DNA of 64,000 nt from Oscillospiraceae bacterium (GTDB lineage: Bacteria; Bacillota; Clostridia; Oscillospirales; Oscillospiraceae): assembly GCA_902791215.1 (NCBI GenBank), contig CADAUZ010000010.1, forward strand, positions 1 through 64,000, written 5' to 3'. The position numbers and the translations under genes are program-made. This document shows positions 15,013 through 23,632 of this stretch, piece by piece. A model generated the notes under the pieces. The model was given only the letters and a program-made list of their open reading frames with translations. It ran no database searches and had not been told where the DNA came from. Position 1 is the first letter of the stretch. Each line of letters begins with the position of its first letter.

Positions 15013-16467
15013 TCAATTGTTTACGCCGTGGTGCGCGCTGGGGCTGTCGAGCTGCAGCGCCTTGAAGACGTAGCCGTTGCTCTGCCCCCACTGGATCACG
15101 CTCTCCACCGCGGCGACGCTGAAATCCTTGATGTCGTGCTGCAATACGACGGATGCCTTGTGCTGGGCGCAGCCGTCCTTGATGTTCTTGATGATCTGGT
15201 CGGTCCGGGTCGTCTCGCCCGCGTCGCCGGAGGAGACATTCCAGTCGTAGTACTGGTAGCCCATGTTGTTCATGGCCTGGGTGAGGCGGGTCATGATGCC
15301 GGGGTTGAAGCGGCTGACCGTGTTGGAGCTGCCGCCCGGGAAGCGGAAGAGGCGGGTATACTCGCCTGTCTGGGCTTTGATGACCTCCTCCATGTTGAAG
15401 AAGTCCTCAAAGAAGGCGTACTCGCTGGAGTAGATGGTGTTGTAGTTGTGGGAGCTGGAGTGGACGCCGATGCTGTGCCCGGCGCGGAAGGCCCGGCCGA
15501 TCAGGTCATAATATTTGGAATCCTGAGCTGTGACGAAGAAGGTGGCCTTTACCTTGTACTTGTCCAGCACGTCCAGAAGCTTTCCGGTGTAGGGGCCGGG
15601 GCCGTCGTCAAAGGTTAGGTAGATGGTCTTCTCCGCGGGCGTGACGGCGGCGGGCATGGCGACCGGCACCACCTCCACATGGCGCTCGGCGCTGACGGTC
15701 TCGCCCAGCTCGCTTGTGACAGAGTAGGAGATCTGATAGCTGCCGGTGACCCAGGGGATGACCTGGCCCTCGGTGACAAGGAAGTCGCTTAAATCGTTCC
15801 CCAGCCCGTCGTGCACGGTGACGCCGGGGTCTGTGTACCAGAGGCCCGCCTGCATGACCGTGTCGGCCTCGCCCAGCAGGGTGATCTCCGGCGGCTCATA
15901 GCTCATGTGGGAGAGGGGGCGCTCCACCATGGTCACGTTTCCCGAGCTGTCACTGACCGTGTACTGCACCCGGTTATAGAGCTTGAGGCGCTGCACCTTG
16001 CCCGTGAGGTCTCCGTCGACGTTGTCCCAGGCGCTGTAGCCCTCCTCGGCGTAGCCGGTCATCCAGGTAGGGGCATAGCCCTCAATGTGCTTGAGCTCAA
16101 TGACCGGGGGCGTGGTGTCGATCACGTTCACGCGCCGCTCCACGCTGTATTCGGAGAAGGCGTAGCGGGTCGTGTAGCGCAGGAAATACGCGCCGAGGCT
16201 GCTGGTGTCGACGCTGCCCAGAGTCTCGACCGGAAGAGGCTTGTCGCTCTCGCCGAAGAGATTACCCACTGTGACCGCGTATACGCCCGGATCGGTAAAG
16301 GCCGTGCCGTACTCCACGTCCATTTCGGTCTCGCCGTAGACGTAAAAGCGCACCGTGCGCCCGTCCACCAGCAGCACCACCGCCGCCGTCAGCGCCAGCC
16401 AAACGATCGCCGCGAGTATGATCACCGGGGCGCGTCCCGTCCGTCTTCTCTCTTTTTCTGCCGTCAT
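15013..16467 (-). CDS. Membrane-anchored polysaccharide deacetylase with Ig-like domains
   Basis: The protein has 484 residues from ATG 16467; a TTG 21 nt upstream is an alternative and neither has a strong ribosome site. A short basic cytoplasmic start and one membrane helix ('APVIILAAIVWLALTAAVVLLV') are followed by two DUF5011-like Ig modules ('DTTPPVIELKHIEGY', 'DPGVTVHDGLGND'). The C-terminal NodB domain has 'TIYLTFDDGPGPYT', 'SIGVHSSSHNYNTI' and 'LFRFPGGSSN', giving the D-D, H-x-x-x-H and R-x-P motifs for metal binding and catalysis. It should remove N-acetyl groups from peptidoglycan or another extracellular glycan. A repeat lies on each side. Confidence 0.9.
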   Translation of the reverse strand: MTAEKERRRTGRAPVIILAAIVWLALTAAVVLLVDGRTVRFYVYGETEMDVEYGTAFTDPGVYAVTVGNLFGESDKPLPVETLGSVDTSSLGAYFLRYTTRYAFSEYSVERRVNVIDTTPPVIELKHIEGYAPTWMTGYAEEGYSAWDNVDGDLTGKVQRLKLYNRVQYTVSDSSGNVTMVERPLSHMSYEPPEITLLGEADTVMQAGLWYTDPGVTVHDGLGNDLSDFLVTEGQVIPWVTGSYQISYSVTSELGETVSAERHVEVVPVAMPAAVTPAEKTIYLTFDDGPGPYTGKLLDVLDKYKVKATFFVTAQDSKYYDLIGRAFRAGHSIGVHSSSHNYNTIYSSEYAFFEDFFNMEEVIKAQTGEYTRLFRFPGGSSNTVSRFNPGIMTRLTQAMNNMGYQYYDWNVSSGDAGETTRTDQIIKNIKDGCAQHKASVVLQHDIKDFSVAAVESVIQWGQSNGYVFKALQLDSPSAHHGVNN

Positions 16468-16559
16468 TCTCTGTCTCTTTTCTTTCAATCATGATAGTGG
16501 CTTTATTATATACCATTTTCAACAGAAAAGAAATGCTTTTGAAAAATGGGAAAAAATAT

Positions 16560-16635
16560 GTCATCCCGAGCGAAGCGAAAGATCTTTCCCCAAAAGAAGC
16601 GGGGACAAAGATCCTTCGCTGACGCTCAGGATGAC
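16560..16635. repeat. CATCCTGAGC-type inverted repeat, copy 2
   Basis: Arms 16560..16587 and 16607..16635 carry GTCATCCCGAGCGAAGCGAA and a near-complement, the same family as 14923..14995. Confidence 0.7.
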
Positions 16636-16641
16636 AGCTTT

Positions 16642-16804
16642 AAGGCAATACCGCACAATGCGGCAAGAGCAGATTCCAAGAAAATTTGGGTTCTGATGAT
16701 GGCACTTTTTCACAGATGTACTTTGTGTACTTCAAGAAAAAGTGACGAAATCAGGGCACAAATTTTCCGGAAGATGCCGCAGGCGTATTGTGAGGTGTTG
16801 CCTT
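16642..16804. repeat. 163-bp MITE-like element, copy A
   Basis: Ends are imperfect inverted repeats of about 18 bp (AAGGCAATACCGCACAAT at the left, its near-complement at the right). An inverted relative of the whole element is at 44318..44476, sharing blocks such as AAGAGCAGATTCC, ACTTTGTGTA and TTCCGGAAGATGCCG. It ends 4 nt before the stop codon of the HAD gene. Open frames inside it are not genes. Confidence 0.75.
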
Positions 16805-16808
16805 AACT

Positions 16809-17426
16809 TTACGCTTCCGCAACTTGGATCCCGGCGGCGTGCAGATCGCGGCGCAGCCGCTTGAGATCACCGTCGAAAACCGTGCCGTTCATGCCGGTGA
16901 CGATGGCTCCGTCGATATTCGGGGGGTGGTCGTCGATGAACCAGCACTCGGCGGGGTCGAGGGAAAAGGTCTCGTACAGCAGCTCGAAGATCTCGTGCTG
17001 GGGTTTCAGTAATTTCCAGTCGGCGGAGACCAGAATGCCGTCAAAATGCTCCGCGCCGGGGATGCGGGGGAAGTAGGTGTGCAGGGCCGAGGTGGCGTTG
17101 GAGCAGAGGTAGATCCTGTATCCCGCGGCCTTGAGCTCCGCAACGATCTCCGACATTCCCTCCACGGGCCACATGGGGTCGCGCCACCAGTAGACGAGGC
17201 GGGGGATGTATTGGTGCAGATGCTCCGGCAGGCGGGATTGAAAGGCCGCGATGGCCTCCTCCTCGGTGAGCCTGCCCCGGTCAAGGCCCGTCCATTCCTG
17301 GTCACAGAAGACCTCGCGCATGAGAGCCTTGGCGTCCGCCCCGGTGACGCCGAGGCGGGCGATCAGGCGCTCGGGGTCCCAGTGGATGAGGACGTTGCCC
17401 ATGTCATAGATGATGTTTTTTACCAC
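16809..17426 (-). CDS. HAD-superfamily hydrolase (HAD-IA, YihX-like)
   Basis: The 205-residue protein starts at GTG 17426 with GGAG 9 nt upstream. It contains HAD motif I 'IIYDMGNVLIHWDP', an alpha-helical cap, motif II region 'YRIYLCSNATS', motif III Lys in 'DWKLLKPQHEIFE' and motif IV 'CWFIDDHPPNIDGA'. This places it among phosphatases related to glucose-1-phosphate phosphatase YihX; the actual substrate is not known. It starts 14 nt after the permease stop, so it is probably the last gene of the ABC importer operon and may act on the imported compound or its phosphate. Confidence 0.85.
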   Translation of the reverse strand: MVKNIIYDMGNVLIHWDPERLIARLGVTGADAKALMREVFCDQEWTGLDRGRLTEEEAIAAFQSRLPEHLHQYIPRLVYWWRDPMWPVEGMSEIVAELKAAGYRIYLCSNATSALHTYFPRIPGAEHFDGILVSADWKLLKPQHEIFELLYETFSLDPAECWFIDDHPPNIDGAIVTGMNGTVFDGDLKRLRRDLHAAGIQVAEA

Positions 17427-17440
17427 TTGTGTTTTCTCCG

Positions 17441-19324
17441 TTACTCTTTTTTACCGCTGAGCTTTTGGAAGAACTTCCGGCGGCGCTCACGAATGGCCAG
17501 GCGCTCGCTGAGATCGCGGGAGCCCACGCCGTAGACCAGGTACAGAATCAGGCCCGACACCAGCATGATGAACACCGTCGAGGCGCAGCGGCGGCCCGAG
17601 GCGTTGACGTTGTAGCCGTAAAGCCCCTCCTCGGCGCACATGGCCTGGATGACCATGGCATAGCTGGTGCCGTAGGAGCTTGCGAAGGTGGCGGACATGT
17701 CGTACTCGGTGAACAGGGCGTTGAAGTTTAAGGCGAAGACCGCCAGCACGCTCGGCAGGATGATGGGGAGCTTTACCTGCAGGAAGGTGCGGATGGGGCT
17801 TGCGCCGAGGTTCTTCGCCGCGTCCTCCAGCTCCTCGTCGATGGAGTAGAAGCTGGCCTTGATCATGCGCAGCGAGAAGGGCAGCTTCGTCACCGTGTAG
17901 GCCATCACGATCAGCAGGCGCACGTTCTGGGCGTAGTAGAGGTTCTTGTTGCCGACGTACCAGATGGCGTCGGAGTTAAAGTAGGTGCGGTAGGAGTAGC
18001 AGATCAGGATGGTCGGCAGCAGCCACGGGAACAGCAGCGCGTATTCCAGCACGATGCCGGACTTCTTGTGCTTTTTGTTGAACATGTAGTTGCAGGCCAC
18101 CACCACGATCACGCAGGCAAACGCCGCCGCGAGCGCCGAGAGCACGAAGCTGAGCTTGATGCCGCCAAGGGTCGCCTCGTTGGAGAATACGCCCGAGATG
18201 GAGCCCTCGCGGGTCTTGTACTGGCCGCGGCTGGTGAGGTACTGATAGTCCTCCTTGCCGAAGAAGTTGATGAGCGTCCAGTGGCTCAAATCCAGCTTCT
18301 TCTGGCGGATGGCGCTGTAGGTCTGGAAGGAGAAGATCACGATCATCACCACCGGCGTCATGTAGATGATGAACAGCACATAGGCGTAGAGGTGGGCGAT
18401 GATATTGGCAACGGGGTTGACGATCTTCTGCTTCTGGAGCTTGGCCTTGGTCTTGGAGACCGAGAGATAGTGGCCCTTGCGCTCGTAGGCGGACAGCACC
18501 GTCAGCAGGATGATGGTGAACATGGCGAGGATGATGGACAAAAGCGCGGCGCGTGCCTGGGGGAAGGCCTCGTCGGCGGTGGAGGAGCCTGCCAGACGCA
18601 CGATCTCGGGATTGATGGAGTCATAGCCCAGAAGCGTCGGGGCGGACATGGCACAAAGACCCGTGATGAAGGTCATGACCGTCAGGGAGAAAAGCGTCGG
18701 GATCAGGGTCGGCAGTACGACCTTCCACAGCACCTTGAAGGGATTGGCGCCCATGTTGCGCGCGGCCTCCACGGTGTTGTAGTCGATGCCGCGGATGGCG
18801 TTTCTGAGGAACAGCATGTGGTTGGAGGTGCAGGCGAAGGTCATGGTGAACAGCACTGCGTTGTAGCCCGAGAACCAGTTGGGGTTCATGTGGGGAAAGG
18901 CGTTCTTGAGCGCGGTGGTGAGGATGCCGTCGCTGGCGTAGAGGAACATGTAGCCCGTGACCAGCGCGACGCCCGAGTAGATCATCGTGGTCATATATCC
19001 CATGCGCAGGATGCCTGCGCCCTTGATGTCAAAGTACTCGGTCAAAAGCACGATGGAGATGCCCACGACGTTGACCGTGATGACCAGCGCCACCGCGAGT
19101 TTCAGGGAGTTCCAGACGAATTTGCCCATGGTGCCAGCGAGGAAGAAGCGGATGACGGCAAAGGCGTCGCGCTCCCCGGCGGCGTTTTTGGTGTTGAAGA
19201 TGCTGGTGAGGGTATTCAGGCAGGGCAGGAGCATGAAGCCGAAGAAGAGATAGGCAAAGAAGCACACGCCGACGAGCCGGATGATCAGCTCCGGCCGGAG
19301 CTTCTTATCCAGCGAGGCGTTCAT
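17441..19324 (-). CDS. ABC importer permease, two domains fused
   Basis: The 627-residue membrane protein has about 12 helices and two binding-protein-dependent permease domains joined in one chain. Each domain has an EAA loop that docks the ATPase: 'TVEAARNMGANPFKVLWKVV' and 'ELEDAAKNLGASPIRTFLQV'. This fused arrangement is typical of FbpB/iron(III)- and 2-aminoethylphosphonate-type importers related to the PotABC/CysTWA group. Its start overlaps the ATPase gene by 4 nt. With the binding protein and ATPase it forms a complete importer. The substrate is not identifiable here: ferric iron, phosphonate, thiamine or spermidine-like compounds are all possible. Confidence 0.9.
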   Translation of the reverse strand: MNASLDKKLRPELIIRLVGVCFFAYLFFGFMLLPCLNTLTSIFNTKNAAGERDAFAVIRFFLAGTMGKFVWNSLKLAVALVITVNVVGISIVLLTEYFDIKGAGILRMGYMTTMIYSGVALVTGYMFLYASDGILTTALKNAFPHMNPNWFSGYNAVLFTMTFACTSNHMLFLRNAIRGIDYNTVEAARNMGANPFKVLWKVVLPTLIPTLFSLTVMTFITGLCAMSAPTLLGYDSINPEIVRLAGSSTADEAFPQARAALLSIILAMFTIILLTVLSAYERKGHYLSVSKTKAKLQKQKIVNPVANIIAHLYAYVLFIIYMTPVVMIVIFSFQTYSAIRQKKLDLSHWTLINFFGKEDYQYLTSRGQYKTREGSISGVFSNEATLGGIKLSFVLSALAAAFACVIVVVACNYMFNKKHKKSGIVLEYALLFPWLLPTILICYSYRTYFNSDAIWYVGNKNLYYAQNVRLLIVMAYTVTKLPFSLRMIKASFYSIDEELEDAAKNLGASPIRTFLQVKLPIILPSVLAVFALNFNALFTEYDMSATFASSYGTSYAMVIQAMCAEEGLYGYNVNASGRRCASTVFIMLVSGLILYLVYGVGSRDLSERLAIRERRRKFFQKLSGKKE

Positions 19325-20355
19325 TGTGCCTCCCCCTTCCCGTCTGCGTCGTAGGCCATGACATCCTTCGGGTCGATGATGACCCGGACCTTCTGGCCCT
19401 CCTCGTAAATACAGACACCGTCGTTCTTCTCGATGACCTTGAGGGTCTGGCCCGCGACGGAAATGTAGTACTTGATGTACAGGCCGTAGTACTCGCGGCT
19501 TTCCACCGTACCCTCGAGACTGACCTGACCGGGGCGGGGTTCGACATTGACGTGCAGGCGCTCGAGGCGTATGTAGTTGTGCTTCTGCGGGTCGAGCTTC
19601 GCGCCGCTCTTCACCATGGCACTCACAATGCCGTCCTCGAGGCGGTTGATGTCGCCGATAAAGTTGCAGACAAACTCGGTCTTCGAGAAGTTGTAGACCT
19701 CGTTCGGCGTGCCGATCTGCTCAATGTAGCCCTTGTTGAACACCGCGATGCGGTCGGAGAGGGTCAGGGCCTCCTCCTGGTCGTGGGTGACGTAGATGGT
19801 GGTGATGCCGAAATCCTTCTGCATTTTTTTCAGCTCGTTTCTGAGCTGGACGCGGAGCTTGGCGTCAAGGTTTGAAAGCGGCTCGTCCATGCAGATGATG
19901 GCGGGCCCGGTGACCAGGGCGCGGGCGATAGCGACGCGCTGCTGCTGGCCGCCCGAGAGCTGGCTGACGGCCTTCTTGAGCTGCTCGTCGGAGAGATCGA
20001 CCTTTCTTGCAATCTCGCGCACGCGCTGGTCGCGCTCGGCCTTGGGGACCTTCTTGATCTTGAGGCCGAACTCGATGTTGTCATACACGGTCATGGTGGG
20101 AAACAGGGCGTAGCTCTGGAAGACGATGCCGATGTTTCTGTCCTCAATGGGGACGTGGGTGATGTCCCTGTCCTTGACGACGACCGTGCCGGAGGCGGGC
20201 TCGATGAAGCCCGTGATGGTGCGGAGGGTCGTGGTCTTGCCGCAGCCGGAGGGGCCGAGGAAGGTGAAGAACTCGCCCTCCTTGACGTGGACATTGATGT
20301 CGTGCAGGGCGACAAAGTCCCCAAATTTCACGACGATATTGTTGAGCTTGATCAT
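19321..20355 (-). CDS. ABC importer ATP-binding protein (PotA/FbpC type)
   Basis: The 344-residue protein has Walker A '[14 protein letters not shown]', Q-loop '[12 protein letters not shown]', signature '[15 protein letters not shown]', Walker B '[12 protein letters not shown]' and the H-loop '[14 protein letters not shown]'. A C-terminal TOBE-like regulatory region begins near residue 240. It powers the neighbouring fused permease. AAGGAG lies 7 to 8 nt before the ATG. Between this gene and the upstream binding-protein gene lie a terminator-like hairpin and a repeat element, so its expression is probably lower than that of the binding protein. Confidence 0.95.
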   Translation of the reverse strand: MIKLNNIVVKFGDFVALHDINVHVKEGEFFTFLGPSGCGKTTTLRTITGFIEPASGTVVVKDRDITHVPIEDRNIGIVFQSYALFPTMTVYDNIEFGLKIKKVPKAERDQRVREIARKVDLSDEQLKKAVSQLSGGQQQRVAIARALVTGPAIICMDEPLSNLDAKLRVQLRNELKKMQKDFGITTIYVTHDQEEALTLSDRIAVFNKGYIEQIGTPNEVYNFSKTEFVCNFIGDINRLEDGIVSAMVKSGAKLDPQKHNYIRLERLHVNVEPRPGQVSLEGTVESREYYGLYIKYYISVAGQTLKVIEKNDGVCIYEEGQKVRVIIDPKDVMAYDADGKGEAQ

Positions 20356-20380
20356 AGGCTTTCTCCTTCCAATCTCTCTT

Positions 20381-20531
20381 GCCTCCCCCAGCCGCTTGCG
20401 GCGATGGGGGAGGGGGACCGCTTCAGCGGTGGAAGGGGTCTGTGCAGATATTCTGAGCGCTCAGAATATCCGGGCGGACTCCCTCAGGCACCAGTGTGCG
20501 CACTGGTGCCAGCTCCCTCAGAGAGGGAGCC
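20381..20531. repeat. Dispersed palindromic repeat, copy 4, inside an operon
   Basis: This copy contains a perfect 24-nt palindrome (20447..20470, core TTCTGAGCGCTCAGAA) and a near-perfect one (20487..20510) with CACCAGTGTGCGCACTGGTG, matching the palindromes at 11701..11720 and 14081..14104. CCTCCCCC/GGGGGAGG and CTCCCTC/GAGGGAG arms add more stems. It separates the binding-protein gene from the ATPase gene of one importer. Confidence 0.75.
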
Positions 20532-20543
20532 GTTCCTATAAGT

Positions 20544-20576
20544 AAAGGCGAGCTGGGGCAAGCCCAACTCGCCTTA
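20544..20576 (-). terminator. Terminator-like hairpin after the binding-protein gene
   Basis: An 8-bp AAGGCGAG stem (20545..20552 with 20568..20575), extended by an inner TGGG/CCCA pairing, lies 14 nt after the stop. The T-run on the minus strand is weak, so partial termination is more likely than a full stop. Confidence 0.55.
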
Positions 20577-20590
20577 AAGGGTAAGCTTGA

Positions 20591-21805
20591 TTACTCGGCC
20601 TTCTGGGTCAGGGTCGCCCAGTCGAGATTGGCCCAATCGGGCTCGGTCTTGGCCTGGGACTGATCGGCCCAGTAGAAGCCCAGGTTGGTCATGATGTTGG
20701 TCCACTCGGCGCTGTGGGCGGCGACATAGGCGGCGTAGGTCATGTCGGTGCCTTCCACGGTGGTCAGCGCGAAGTTGGGCAGCAGGTAGATGGCGGGGAT
20801 GTCGTCACCGTAGACGAGCCTGGCAGCCTCGGTGTTGCAGGGGAAGGAGTCAAACTCCTCGGCCCAGGCAGCCTGAACCTCGGCGGAGCCGAACCAGTTG
20901 ACGAAGGCCTTGACAGCCTCGGTCTGCTCGTCGGTGCGGCCAGCCTTGTCGAGGATGCCGATGTACTCGGCAATGTAGTAGGTGCCGTCCTCAATGTCGA
21001 CGAGGGCCCAGTTCTCGGGCTCGAGAGCGCCCTTGAGGGGATGGGCGGAGCCGTCAGCCGCGGCGTCGATCTTGCCGTAGAGAGCGGAGGAGTAGAACTC
21101 GGACACGGCCACGTCGCCCTTGTTCAGAGGATCAAAGCCGTACTTGTAGTCGTCGCCGCCGGAGATGCCGTCAGCGCAGAATTTCCACAGGGCCTTCCAG
21201 CCATCGACGGAGATGCCGCCGGCGGGAGAGGCGGGATCGGTGAAGGCGTAGAGCATGGCGGAGTTGATGTTGGCGTTGGTGGTGCCGCCGATCTTGTTCT
21301 GGCGATACCAGGGGAAGCTGCAGTCAACAACGTCGGCCCAGTGCTTGAAGTGAAGCTCCTGGCCCTTGGTGCCGAACTCGTCGTTGCGGTAGAGCATCAG
21401 GACGTTCTGAATGACGATGCCGTAGGCCTGGTTGTCGTACTTGTACTCGCCGACCTCACCGGCCCAGTCGGGGGTGAAGGGGACGAGCTTGATGTTTTCG
21501 TACTGGCCGTCCACGATCTGGCCCCAGCGGGTCTCGTTCAGACCGAAGATCAGGTCGCCGTCCTTCTTCTCGTTGGCGGCCTGCACGGCGGCGGTGTCGC
21601 CGGAGATGACCTCGTTGGTGTCAAGGCTGATGGAGAAGCCGGCCTTCTTGGCTTCGTTGACAAGCCAGGTCACGCGCTCGGTGGAGTTGGAGTTGGAGTA
21701 GATGCGGATGGTGTAGCCGGAATAATCCGGGCCTGCGGCAAAGGCGGCGGGTGCCAGAGACAGCACCATCACGATTGCCAGCACGACTGCGAGCAGTTTT
21801 TTCAT
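20591..21805 (-). CDS. ABC importer substrate-binding protein
   Basis: The 404-residue protein has a signal peptide MKKLLAVVLAIVMVLSLAPA with cleavage after AFA and no lipobox Cys, which is unusual for a Gram-positive binding protein. The mature part ('YTIRIYSNSNSTERVTWLVN...KKAGFSISLD', 'GQELHFKHWADVVD', 'AVKAFVNWFGSAEVQAAWAE') is a class II periplasmic-binding fold of the iron(III)/phosphonate type (SBP_bac_6/8-like). It would deliver substrate to the fused permease. AAGGAGG lies before the ATG and a consensus promoter lies at 21896..21924. Terminator and repeat downstream suggest it is made in excess over the membrane parts. Confidence 0.9.
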   Translation of the reverse strand: MKKLLAVVLAIVMVLSLAPAAFAAGPDYSGYTIRIYSNSNSTERVTWLVNEAKKAGFSISLDTNEVISGDTAAVQAANEKKDGDLIFGLNETRWGQIVDGQYENIKLVPFTPDWAGEVGEYKYDNQAYGIVIQNVLMLYRNDEFGTKGQELHFKHWADVVDCSFPWYRQNKIGGTTNANINSAMLYAFTDPASPAGGISVDGWKALWKFCADGISGGDDYKYGFDPLNKGDVAVSEFYSSALYGKIDAAADGSAHPLKGALEPENWALVDIEDGTYYIAEYIGILDKAGRTDEQTEAVKAFVNWFGSAEVQAAWAEEFDSFPCNTEAARLVYGDDIPAIYLLPNFALTTVEGTDMTYAAYVAAHSAEWTNIMTNLGFYWADQSQAKTEPDWANLDWATLTQKAE

Positions 21806-21850
21806 GGGTTTTCCTCCTTGTTGAAATCAGCGGCTGAGCCGCCCCGTTTT

Positions 21851-21924
21851 CAAAAGCATCCTGTCTATAAAATGCTTTTGATTTTTGCAGGAAAAATTAT
21901 ACCGCTCTTTGTGCGGGATGTCAA
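21851..21924 (-). promoter_or_regulatory. Consensus promoter and leader hairpin of the ABC importer operon
   Basis: Minus-strand TTGACA (21919..21924), 17-bp spacer, TATAAT (21896..21901), a perfect sigma-A consensus. Just downstream, in the transcribed leader, is a perfect 9-bp inverted repeat CAAAAGCAT/ATGCTTTTG (21851..21859 and 21872..21880), either an operator or an mRNA 5' stem. Confidence 0.85.
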
Positions 21925-21980
21925 TAATCTGCAAAAAACTTCTCCTGCCTGCGGACTTTTTTCGTGAATATGCACCATAG

Positions 21981-23051
21981 TTATACATTTTTCCACAATC
22001 TCACCATCCCGCGGTCGTTGAGGCGGATGAGCACCATCGTGCCCAGCGGCATGAGCAGCATCCCGCCGACGCCGCCCACGCGCCAGCCTACGTACACGCT
22101 CAGGAGTGAGGCCAGCGGGTTTAATCCGATCTGATCTCCCAGGAGCTTCGCCTGCGCCGCGTTTCGCACAAGCTCCGTCAGCCCCCAGGTCACGAGCAGC
22201 CCGAAGCCCCGGCGGGTCGGCCCGAGCAGCAGGCAGTAAAGCGCCCAAGGCACGAGCACCACCCCGGTGCCGAAGACCGGCAGCGCGTCGATGAGTGCCG
22301 TCACCGCCGCGAGTATCACCGCCGGGCGCACGCCCAGGAGAAGAAACGCGGCCAGCAGCTCAAAAAAGCAGATGGCCATTAAAATGAGCTGCGCCCGCAA
22401 AAGCCCGCCGAAGCCCTCTTTGAGATCGGCCCCCAGCCCCTCAAAGCGCCGCCGCAGCCCCTCCGGCAGCTGAGCAAGCAGAAAGGCGTTGACCGTCGGA
22501 AACGAGGCGGAGATAAAGTAGGTGCCGAGAGCGGCGGTGACCAGAAAGAGCAGCGTATCCGGACTTGCCTGGGCCGTGCGGGACAGCAGCGCCACAAGCC
22601 CCCTGGAAAGCTCACCCGGCAGGGACGCGGCGCTGCCCAGAAGGCCCGAAAGCGCGCTCTCAAGAAGCTGTCCGGCGGGCTCGGGCGCTGCGCGGATGTG
22701 TGCCTCGGCAAGCTTTTCCAGGGCTTCCAGCCGGGCACTCAGCGCCTCCATTGCCCCCGGCAGCGCCTTCGTCAGCTCGGACGCCGCGCCAAGGCCGCGA
22801 AACAGCAGCGCCGTCAGTCCCCAGAGCAGAAGCCCCAGGGCGGCCAGGGTACACAGTCCCGCCGCCGCGCCGCGCTTCCAGCGGTGCCGCGTGAGAAAGC
22901 CCACCGCGGGTTCCAGCAGCGCCGCCAGCACCCACGCGGTCAGGAGCGGCGCCGTCCAGGGCAGCAGATAGCGGCCCGCGAGAAACAGAATCCCCGCTCC
23001 CAGTATCAGTCCGAGGCCGATCAAAACCGCCTTCGCAAGCTTTTCCGACAT
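21981..23051 (-). CDS. ytvI: Sporulation-type integral membrane protein YtvI (AI-2E transporter family)
   Basis: The protein has 356 residues from ATG 23051 (GGGGGA upstream); the open frame extends beyond it without a ribosome site. It has hydrophobic N- and C-terminal blocks, a central amphipathic region ('GAMEALSARLEALEKLAEAH') and the family motif near the end 'ALIDALPVFGTGVVLVPWAL...'. This matches YtvI, a membrane protein linked to sporulation in Firmicutes and homologous to AI-2E exporters. The role is not known in detail. It is preceded by a terminator at 23111..23138 and appears to be transcribed alone. Its presence supports a spore-forming lineage. Confidence 0.85.
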   Translation of the reverse strand: MSEKLAKAVLIGLGLILGAGILFLAGRYLLPWTAPLLTAWVLAALLEPAVGFLTRHRWKRGAAAGLCTLAALGLLLWGLTALLFRGLGAASELTKALPGAMEALSARLEALEKLAEAHIRAAPEPAGQLLESALSGLLGSAASLPGELSRGLVALLSRTAQASPDTLLFLVTAALGTYFISASFPTVNAFLLAQLPEGLRRRFEGLGADLKEGFGGLLRAQLILMAICFFELLAAFLLLGVRPAVILAAVTALIDALPVFGTGVVLVPWALYCLLLGPTRRGFGLLVTWGLTELVRNAAQAKLLGDQIGLNPLASLLSVYVGWRVGGVGGMLLMPLGTMVLIRLNDRGMVRLWKNV

Positions 23052-23110
23052 GCCGCGTCCCCCTTTTTCGTTTGATAGGAAAGTATAACCGCAAAGGGAC
23101 GGGGACAAAC

Positions 23111-23138
23111 AAAAGCCGCCCGACATATGCCGGGCGGT
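23111..23138 (-). terminator. Terminator after the glnN operon
   Basis: A 7-bp CCGCCCG/CGGGCGG stem (23116..23122 with 23131..23137) followed on the minus strand by TTTTGTTTG. Confidence 0.75.
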
Positions 23139-23143
23139 AATGC

Positions 23144-23632
23144 TTATGGTTCTTGTTGATCGATGGCCTTTTGCAGAACATGCTCCACGTCTTTGTAACC
23201 GGTGATGAGGAAAAGCTGCCATTGCCCATCGGCAAAGCAGAGCGTGAGCACTGAGGGCGTCTGCTGCAGGTGAAAGCTTTTCAGTTCCGACAGCGGTTTC
23301 GTGATGGTTTGGTAGGGCTTGTTTCCCATTTGCAGCAGCGCGATCCGGTCGCGGAAGATATAAAGGCGCGCACCCTTTGGAGCCTGCCCGGCATGGTTTA
23401 CCACATCACAGGAGAAAAGCGCGGGCTCGGGAAAAGCGGCCACCGCCTTTTGGTAGCGTTTTTCCTCAAAATGCAGCATCATCTGAATCGCCGCATGCAG
23501 GATGATCGTGCAGCCGATGCCCGCGGGGATGGCCATCCACGCATCCTCGGGATAGAGAAAGCGCAGGACTACCCAGCAGATCAGACCCCCAAACGCGCCG
23601 AAAAGCAGACTGAATGGTTTGATGCCGATCAT
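23144..23632 (-). CDS. Small two-helix membrane protein with a soluble C-terminal domain
   Basis: This 162-residue protein has two membrane helices near the N-terminus ('FSLLFGAFGGLICWVVLRFL', 'AIPAGIGCTIILHAAIQMML') and a soluble part of about 100 residues ('GARLYIFRDRIALLQMGN...LSELKSFHLQQTPSVLTLCF') whose strand pattern resembles bacterial PH-like or YcxB-like domains. I do not recognise a named family. It overlaps the thioesterase gene by 4 nt, so it is translationally coupled and third in the glnN unit. A role at the membrane with the thioesterase is possible but not shown. Confidence 0.7.
   Translation of the reverse strand: MIGIKPFSLLFGAFGGLICWVVLRFLYPEDAWMAIPAGIGCTIILHAAIQMMLHFEEKRYQKAVAAFPEPALFSCDVVNHAGQAPKGARLYIFRDRIALLQMGNKPYQTITKPLSELKSFHLQQTPSVLTLCFADGQWQLFLITGYKDVEHVLQKAIDQQEP

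Noticed and set aside
16546-16806. Open frames within the repeats between the deacetylase and HAD genes
   Set aside because: They translate dispersed repeat elements, not conserved proteins.
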